A stretch of DNA of 64,000 bases. It comes from Engraulis encrasicolus. Lineage: Eukaryota > Chordata > Actinopteri > Clupeiformes > Engraulidae. Shown here one piece after another: positions 57,833-64,000 of the stretch. How positions within the stretch are numbered: the first letter of the stretch is position 1; the number at the start of each line of letters is the position of its first letter. Under the pieces are notes generated by a model. It saw only the letters and a list, made by a program, of their open reading frames with translations, was not told where the DNA came from and made no database searches. Made by a program: the position numbers and the translations under genes. The stretch covers positions 2,461,266 to 2,525,265 of the forward strand of contig NC_085876.1 of the NCBI RefSeq assembly GCF_034702125.1, read 5' to 3'.

Positions 57833-59064
57833 CCGTGGTCTCCAATTAACTTTTCCCAAGGGCCAAATAATGTAGAGCAAGCGAGGCCGCGGGCCAGACC
57901 AGACCAGAAAAAATATCCTCCAAATTTAGAATACTACAGTAAGCAGGCTAAAATGCAAAGAAAATGATATCACAAATACACAAAAACAGTGCAGGGGAGG
58001 AGAATTGTCCACATGTAACAGAGGGCAGAGTGCCCTAACTGCATAACTGAGCACTCAAGACTCTTCTGGTTGAACAGAGGGAAACGCGCTCACCTTGCGT
58101 GCAGATTACGGGCTGTCGGGGAGATGAGGTGGGCCATTAGGAATATTAAACCCTATTCTGCCTACGTATGTTTCCTGGACATTTCTGAAATTCGGGTTAG
58201 GGGTAGGGTGGGACAAGTTAGCCTACTGTTCTAAGATGCTCGCGTGACGCGTTGCTCTCAGATAAATTACCTCGCATACGACACTTCCTTACTACAGATA
58301 CGGTCAGCCAGACCTTGAATATTACGAGTGCAAGACAAAGCAAAGCTGATATAACAAAGACATACAATAGAAGCAAAGGAGAATCCTTTACATCTGCAAA
58401 CAGAAGAGAGTTGAGAAAACTCAGATGACTCGGCTTAAAAAACTGTGCGCTTCGCGCCTCATGACTCTCCAGGTTTAATAGAAAGGGCGCGGCTCACCAC
58501 GGCGCGCAGGCTGCACCCAGGCAACGTTGCCCTTCAGGAATACTCAGCAAATCTTCTACCTGGCTCTATATTTCCAAGACATTTTTAAGGAACTGGTTTA
58601 GTTTTTGTCCTCCGTTCTTTTGGTCGTGACTGTTCTCTGGAGCTTGAGTTGCGTTAACGTCTCACATGTAGGTTACCTTGCATAAATGATACTTCGGGAT
58701 AATTGGCATCCAAACTTAAAATAAATGTGAGTAAACAAAGGGCAAAATGTATCTGGCCTCATAAATACATAAAAATAGGGAAGGAGAGAACTGTCCTCAT
58801 TTTCAACCAGAAGAGAGGAGAGTGCTTCGACACCGCACAATTGTGAATGGTGTGATGTCCGAGGTCGAGGCAATGATAAATAACGGCTAGTCTAGATGTC
58901 TAGCAGACAACAGATGTGCCCTTCACCATTTTCCCTCATTGTCAATGTCTGTCATGAAACTGTTAGCATAAGATTTAACTATATGTGAATGCTTAGGAGA
59001 GATCACTGACGTTTTTGTGATCGCAAATCGTGCATGGCCACAAATAGGCAGTTGGGGACCAGTG
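57833..59064. mobile_element. hAT-like element, 1.2 kb, inserted in an exon unit
   Basis: The ends CCGTGGTCTCCAATTAAC and GCAGTTGGGGACCAGTG are imperfect inverted repeats. Both flanks continue the same tandem unit (ACTAACATGTA before, TATCTGTTCAAGAG after), so the insertion is clear. An exact 8-bp duplication is not evident. No transposase. Confidence 0.7.
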
Positions 59065-59172
59065 ATACTGTATCTGTTCAAGAGACTATCATCCAAGGTG
59101 AATCTGGTTTAAATCCTTTGCAGGGCTTATACCACTTGTAGGGTAGTATGAAGTTGTAGAAGCTCTGGAACA

Positions 59173-59174
<2 letters not shown>

Positions 59175-59254
<80 letters not shown>
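59175..59254. repeat. (GTCT)n(CT)n microsatellite
   Basis: A CTGT run is followed by a pure CT run. Confidence 0.97.
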
Positions 59255-59257
<3 letters not shown>

Positions 59258-59637
59258 ACAACGCCAGTCTTTTCACACCAACAGCTGGGTGGCTGGCAGT
59301 GTCTTGCAAGTCAAGCACAAGTGTATGTCTACCGCCCCCACACCATGGACACTGTGTGTAAACCAGCATTAGTTGAAGAAACACACATTATTATAGATTA
59401 GTGGAAGATCTTCACTGTACACAGCACTGTAGACTCAGATAAGCTCCCTGGACAGAGAAGAATCCCACTCCAGATCTTCAAATGAGGTGAGAATTCTCAG
59501 GTGGAGACACATTCAGTGAGTGCACCAAGACGAGCTCATCAGGTGAAGAAGAGATCAGTACACTGTAAACTAGTGTTTCTCAATGTGGGTGCTGCCAGCC
59601 CGTGGGGGCGATAGAGAACTGTTGGGGGCAGAGCCAT

Positions 59638-59646
59638 ATATAAAGA
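59638..59646 (+). promoter_or_regulatory. TATA-like element upstream of THAP exon
   Basis: TATATAAAG occurs about 160 nt before the THAP start codon. The distance suits a short 5' UTR. The assignment is tentative. Confidence 0.35.
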
Positions 59647-59806
59647 GAGTCTGGTCAACTATGGGTTCGAACGTTCGAGCTATTTTGATTGGTTCTGGGC
59701 TGGTCACATGTTTTATGGACGCCATTTTCGTTCCCCACACTCCCATTAATGAGCATCATCAGATATAAAAAATAACGCTTCACTATAATATTATTACATT
59801 ATTATT

Positions 59807-59998
59807 ATGACAAACTGTTGTGCATATGGCTGTTGTGCATATGGCTGTAGGGGAAAAAAAAACAGAAAAAAACAGCATCGTTTCACTCGTGACAGAAAAG
59901 GAGGATTTGGGACATACACGGATATAAACTCCCCTTTATGGAATATAAAGGTCAGAATTAATAACCGGAAAGCAGGAGATTTCTCCGTGTTGTGTGAG
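59807..59998 (+). CDS. THAP-domain protein, first exon
   Basis: The frame starts MTNCCAYGCCAYGCRGKKNR, then KKQHRFTRDR, PLWNIKVRINNRKAGDFSVL and CE before a GTAAAT donor. THAP zinc fingers have C-x2-4-C, a central Trp and a C-x2-H; the exon ends exactly before the expected H (usual text CSEHF). A 15-bp duplication repeats CAYGC, which changes the Cys spacing and might spoil zinc binding. Downstream exons were not found before 62 kb. THAP domains are typical of P-like and Kolobok transposases and of their domesticated relatives. Confidence 0.6.
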
Positions 59999-60120
59999 GT
60001 AAATGTATTTTTCCCCCTTCGACTTTACTTTACTTTTGAAAGAAATAGTCATGATGATGGCATGCTCTCAAAAACTCCTGTCTGCACTTTGAAAACGAAT
60101 GAAGTTAGGTTTCTGTCATA

Positions 60121-61125
60121 ACTTGAAATTAGCTTGTCAAATCTTAATTGCCACCTCTAAGTATGCTATACTGTGAAAACATAACTTTGCCCACTAAGTT
60201 ATTATTTCTGTCTCGCTAATAAGGTCCTTTCCCCCTGCGATTTAAAGTCACGTCCAGTCTCATACTATGAATATCCAGACTCATCCTACGAGCATCCAGA
60301 CTCATCCTACAGTTGTACTGTCTGCAATCGCGTTAATGCACGGCTGAGGACATTGTTATTATATACAGTATAACTACTGAATCTCGACACAACGTGAAAC
60401 TTTGGCGCAAGTATCACCAGGGTCCCTGTACATGAACTTGACCATTGTTGTGAATATTATTTCTGTACATTACTTAAATATCTACTTTGACGTTGGCCCT
60501 ACCTAGGCAACAACAACACGGAAGTAACGCATGAATGCACTGCTGAGCACATCAAAACTATGCTGACAAAACCCTCTTTTAAGCAAACCCCTTCTATACG
60601 AACAAACTTGTTAACGTTTGGTCTATGAAGCCTTATTTGTATTTTAAATCAAGCGATTTTGACGGTATGCTGCTGTATAGGGTTACACTGTACACTGAAA
60701 GAAAATATTCGTTGGATCTACATGATTTTAATGTGTACATCGGTCCCACACAATCCAATTGTGTAAGGTCAACATGATTTCTTCCCCTATTTTTATTGTG
60801 TAAGGTTTAAGTGATTTTATCACCTTAAACGGAGGTGATTGGATCACCTCAACCTAACACAACTTATTGATGTTCCAGCATCATAAAAATGTGTTGGAAC
60901 AATGTGATTTTTTTAAATAGTCACAAAATGTTTTTTTCACCTAAATCAGAGGTGATGAAATCACTTTAATCCTAAACAATTAATTGGTATTCCATTAACG
61001 AGAAAATATGTTGGAAAAACACAAAACTTTGACATAGTTTGAAAGTATGTTTTTCATGTTTATTGAAGGTGATGGAATCATGCATACAGCTACATTTCAG
61101 TAACATGATTCTTTAGTCTCAATCC

Positions 61126-61156
<31 letters not shown>

Positions 61157-62239
61157 AACATGGTAAACATATTAGGTCTAGGCTATACAAATGCATTGCA
61201 GATCACAATTTTGTAAATGTATTGACTTTCACTGTACGCATGTAAAATGCACACAGATATACAAAACATAAGGACAGTCACAAATAACTGCTACTCTTAC
61301 ACCAATCAACGAGCAGGAAATACAACGAGCAGAGTCTGTGAACAAAAAGAAAGTCCAATTCGCTTTAAAGGTGCACTGTGTATTATTTTCAGTAGTTTAT
61401 TTTTGAGATTTCATGTTGCCCATGCACAAATGTTGCATTTTTCATGAATATTTACCACCAAACTTTAAGTTGTCGTTATGACTGGGGAAATTGCTCTTTC
61501 CATACATGAAAGGGGGAGGAGGAAAGAGAGGAATCTTCTCCACTGGCTGCCATTTTGAATTTCTAGAAATACAGATTTTTAGTAAACTTACTGAACTTTG
61601 GTCATACTAACACATTTTCGTTTATTACTAAGTAAATATTCATGAAAAGGACAAAGTTGGTAATAGGCAGCACCGTTTCAATGTGCAGCATAGTTGCCTA
61701 CTCTGGTCACCATCCTACACAGTGCACCTTTAAGAAAATGATTTGTTTGGTTGCTGTGAAAAAGTGCTCTCTGGCTGGATTAGCATTCATGTGAACACAT
61801 CGGACACAAATAAAATTCACTCTACATACAGTTCTTTTAGCTCATTGACTAAGTGCATTAGTCCACACTAGTAGGTGTGCGTGTGTGCATTCATGCGCGT
61901 ATACTGTATGCATGTGCACGTGCATCTGGCAGTCCACCATTCATTTGGTTGTCCTCTTTGGTGACCACATTTGTGTCATTACCCAGTCTTATTTAAGTCT
62001 AATCTTGGTATTTTGTTTGTCTTTAGTTTGGGTCAAAATCAACACAGTATGTACAAAACATATGCACACTCAAGTGCTATTCTTAAACCAGCAAGGAGCT
62101 GGAAGTGCATACAAGCAAATAGATCTCTAGAAAAAAGGTACATTTCACTTAAACATTTCACAGTTTTTTAGTTGCTGAAAAAAAAAGAGTCCTTTCCGAT
62201 TGGGTGTCACGTGTGTGACAGACATACACTAAAACTGAC
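60121..62239. other. No gene; degenerate repeats and a poly-C/poly-A tract
   Basis: Between about 60730 and 61050 two diverged units of about 120 bp share AGGTGAT..(A/T)ATCAC, ATGTGTTGGAA and TTAAATAGTCAC-like text. A C run followed by an A run is at 61128-61158. The TTAA MITE 61369-61729 follows. Confidence 0.5.
61369..61729. mobile_element. TTAA-target MITE, 361 bp
   Basis: The ends AGGTGCACTGTGTA and TACACAGTGCACCT are perfect inverted repeats flanked by TTAA (61365-61368 and 61730-61733). Non-coding; Kolobok or piggyBac derivative. Confidence 0.9.
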
Positions 62240-62570
62240 AATGTCCTAAGGGTGGGATGCCCAATCTTCTGTCAGAGCAGATTCCAATAGTGATGTCTTC
62301 ATTTGCTTCGTCTACGGCAACTTCATCCATGACCTATTCAACACAGACAAAAGTAAATAAACACAAATTAACCAAGCCATTTGAATTAACAAATAAATCA
62401 ACATTAAGCTGGGCAGTAGGTTACTGCGAAGTCCAAAGCATGTCCTCTGTTTCACTGTCAAGATTCTCAGTTCTAATTCTGATGTGGGACCTGGATGATG
62501 ATTTAACGCTGGTGTGAATTGTCCTGAGGTCGTCAAATACCAGAGCCAAAGATGTGTAGTTGCCTTCATT
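62240..62570 (-). CDS. Two candidate exons of an unrecognised protein
   Basis: The first, about 62419-62570, reads NEGNYTSLALVFDDLRTIHT, SVKSSSRSHIRIRTENLDSE and TEDMLWTSQ. The second, 62240-62333 after a TGAATAG acceptor, reads VMDEVAVDEANEDITIGICS and DRRLGIPPLG. The acceptor of the first lies in CCCTGCAG, the terminus of the repeat at 62573, so that repeat may supply the splice site. No family recognised. Confidence 0.25.
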
Positions 62571-62572
62571 CT

Positions 62573-62700
62573 GCAGGGATGTCAAACTCAAACCCAGGGC
62601 CAATTGTGACCCATGAAGTAATTTTATGTGGCCTGCAAGATCATTGCATAGCATGACAAGACTTTGACATGAAACTTGGTGAGTCACAGGAATACCAGTG
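62573..62700 (+). repeat. hAT-like terminus, truncated
   Basis: It starts CAGGGATGTCAAACTCAAAC and continues CCAGGGCCAATTGTGACCC and GTGGCCTGCAAGATCATT, a common fish hAT MITE motif. The right terminus was not found. Confidence 0.55.
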
Positions 62701-63721
62701 GGCCCAGGCCAATGAAAAAGTTCACTCTCATATGGAACAACACCCCAGGTCTACTGTGTCCTTCGCTGGGATCTACAAGGAGCTTGTAGTAGACAACCAG
62801 TGATGCCAATCCTCTGTTTAAGGTGTTTCAGAGCACAGAGATGTAAGGATCAGTTCGTCTCAATTAAGAGAACAAGTTTCATTATGCATATACAGGTACG
62901 GTATATACTGTTCCTTGCGAGGAGACTTTGAAGGAAAAGTCTACTGCATTTCTCTGCTCTCTGATCTGAGATGAATTGAGAACCTCTCTGGCGTTTGTGC
63001 ATGCGTGCAGTAATATGGCATGCAGGGCTTGTCTGTCAAGGGGCTGAAATAATAAGTTCTTATAGTTTTCCCCATCTCAATAAGTTTCCCTGATAACTTA
63101 AGATGATTAAAAATAAAACGTGCAATATTCTAGGCATACATACAATGGACAATATAATGAAATGCGTAACACAGCTGGTGCACTCTGTCGACTCTGATTT
63201 CTAACCCCCCCCCCCAAAAGTGAAAAACATGTGTCAACAAAGTGCTCTCAGATATTATATCCTTCATTGTAGTGCTCATTTTGTTTCTACATAGAAGATA
63301 TTAATATTTCTTTTTGTTTAGCTGCACATGCATTGTGTAGTAAGTGTATTGGAATAAGGAAAGCGTGGGATAGCTTGCTCACTTTCAACTGAAGCTTCTC
63401 AATGTCATGTTGAGCATAGCACAATGCATACAAACTAACTAGTGTCACACTCCACACTGAGCGTGGGAACACCAGGGAGGTAGTCATCAACACTTCTCAG
63501 ATGAGATCATCTCGTCTCAGATAACTCAAATTCTAGTACTAAGCAATAATCTAATATTCACTGGTCAGAGTACGACAAAATTTAAATATAAAAATTCGAG
63601 AAGCAGCTCCTTATATCACTGGAATATTTAGTCACCCCCTTTCAGGTAACAGCTAATTTAAAGCAGGAGTCAAGTTGTTAAGGTGCACTGGGTAGGGTTG
63701 TGGCCAAAGTGAATGCTTTAC
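62701..63721. other. No gene recognised
   Basis: Non-coding sequence with a poly-C run near 63206. Nothing further. Confidence 0.45.
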
Positions 63722-64000
63722 CTTGTGGACTTGGAACAGTGCAGGCCATTGCAGTGGGACTGTGGGGATTCTTTTCAATTCAGCACTGATCTGAAAAGAC
63801 ATAAAGAGCCCAAAGGATTTAACAATCAAATCATTAACATTAGGAGAAAGCCACACACACATTCAAGAAAGGAGATAAAACGCTGTAATTCACAAAAAAA
63901 CATTAAAGACAATCCGAATTGAATGTCTGACCTTGCGAACTTTAAACAGTGCAGGCCACTGTGCCAGAAGTCCTCAGAAATGGTGCATCTTGTACAACTT
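63722..64000 (-). pseudogene. Tandem pair of 'WPALF' exon fragments, SAMD3-like
   Basis: Two exon-like pieces end at splice donors: AELKRIPTVPLQWPALFQVH then K|GTAAAG (exon end 63722), and LAQWPALFKVRK|GTCAGA (exon end 63932). They resemble the RWPALFTESQ| exon end of the SAMD3-like gene at 1413, placed just before the same kind of donor. The outer copy has an in-frame stop shortly upstream. The window ends inside it. Confidence 0.4.

Larger units (their letters stand above)
56990..59190 (+). repeat. Tandem exon-containing units, interrupted by a hAT-like insertion
   Basis: At least two full units of about 477 bp have exon starts at 57097 and 57575. A partial unit starts at about 57760, is cut at 57833 and resumes at 59065 (TATCTGTTCAAGAGACTATC). 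Units share GTTGAAGTTGAGCTATAAAA, CTGTGTTGATG..CATGTACTT and GGTTTTAGAACCATCTCCAT. They are homologous to the units at 46590-47200. Confidence 0.85.

Overview
The window looks like vertebrate nuclear DNA, most likely from a teleost fish. It has long AT-rich non-coding stretches, short exons with GT-AG borders, microsatellites, tRNA-derived SINEs and a dense crowd of DNA transposons of the hAT, piggyBac, PIF/Harbinger and TTAA-target types. Protein fragments match families I know as multicopy in fish: SAMD3-like, THAP, P2X7-like C-terminal, RecQ-like and HARBI1-like. I see no bacterial-type genes, no CRISPR array, no rRNA or tRNA gene, and no complete ordinary host gene. Single ambiguous bases occur at positions 1 and 6180.

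Left part (1-6.1 kb): two minus-strand coding units. One is a three-exon SAMD3-like/uncharacterised protein whose last exon is frameshifted. The other encodes C2H2 zinc fingers followed by an EnSpm/CACTA-like transposase-type domain, broken by one frameshift and one stop. A diverged 200-bp palindrome sits at the window edge.

Main structure (10.65-24.25 kb): I can close a PIF/Harbinger element with matching terminal repeats and TAA target duplications. It holds a plus-strand HARBI1-type transposase (two frameshifts) and, facing it, a spliced minus-strand MADF-BESS protein gene. The MADF intron carries a palindromic TTAA MITE (15397-21121), and that MITE is itself split by a complete piggyBac element (15711-21093). 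The piggyBac transposase is spliced from two exons, with an intact DDD triad. Just after the Harbinger transposase stop codon lie two tandem hairpins; the second exactly matches the canonical histone mRNA 3' stem-loop.

Middle (24-34 kb): a P2X7-like C-terminal exon; a degraded spliced transposase-like gene of the 'GGDMRADSPG' family, with a TTAA element in one intron that in turn carries a 1.8-kb hAT; a LINE reverse-transcriptase fragment; and several tandem duplications.

Right part (34-64 kb): a pair of inverted repeats 6 kb apart; a RecQ-like helicase pseudogene whose intron holds nested MITEs; an unrecognised Lys-rich spliced gene; several hAT elements with exact 8-bp duplications; a second decayed Harbinger pair (transposase C-terminus plus Myb/SANT-like protein); a fold-back minisatellite enclosing telomere-like repeats; a tandem array of exon-containing units; and a THAP exon.

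The genes do not form a pathway. What links them is repeated nesting of transposons. Target duplications and spliced reading frames allow the order of insertion to be read directly. Many frame breaks fall in homopolymers, so part of the apparent decay could be assembly error.
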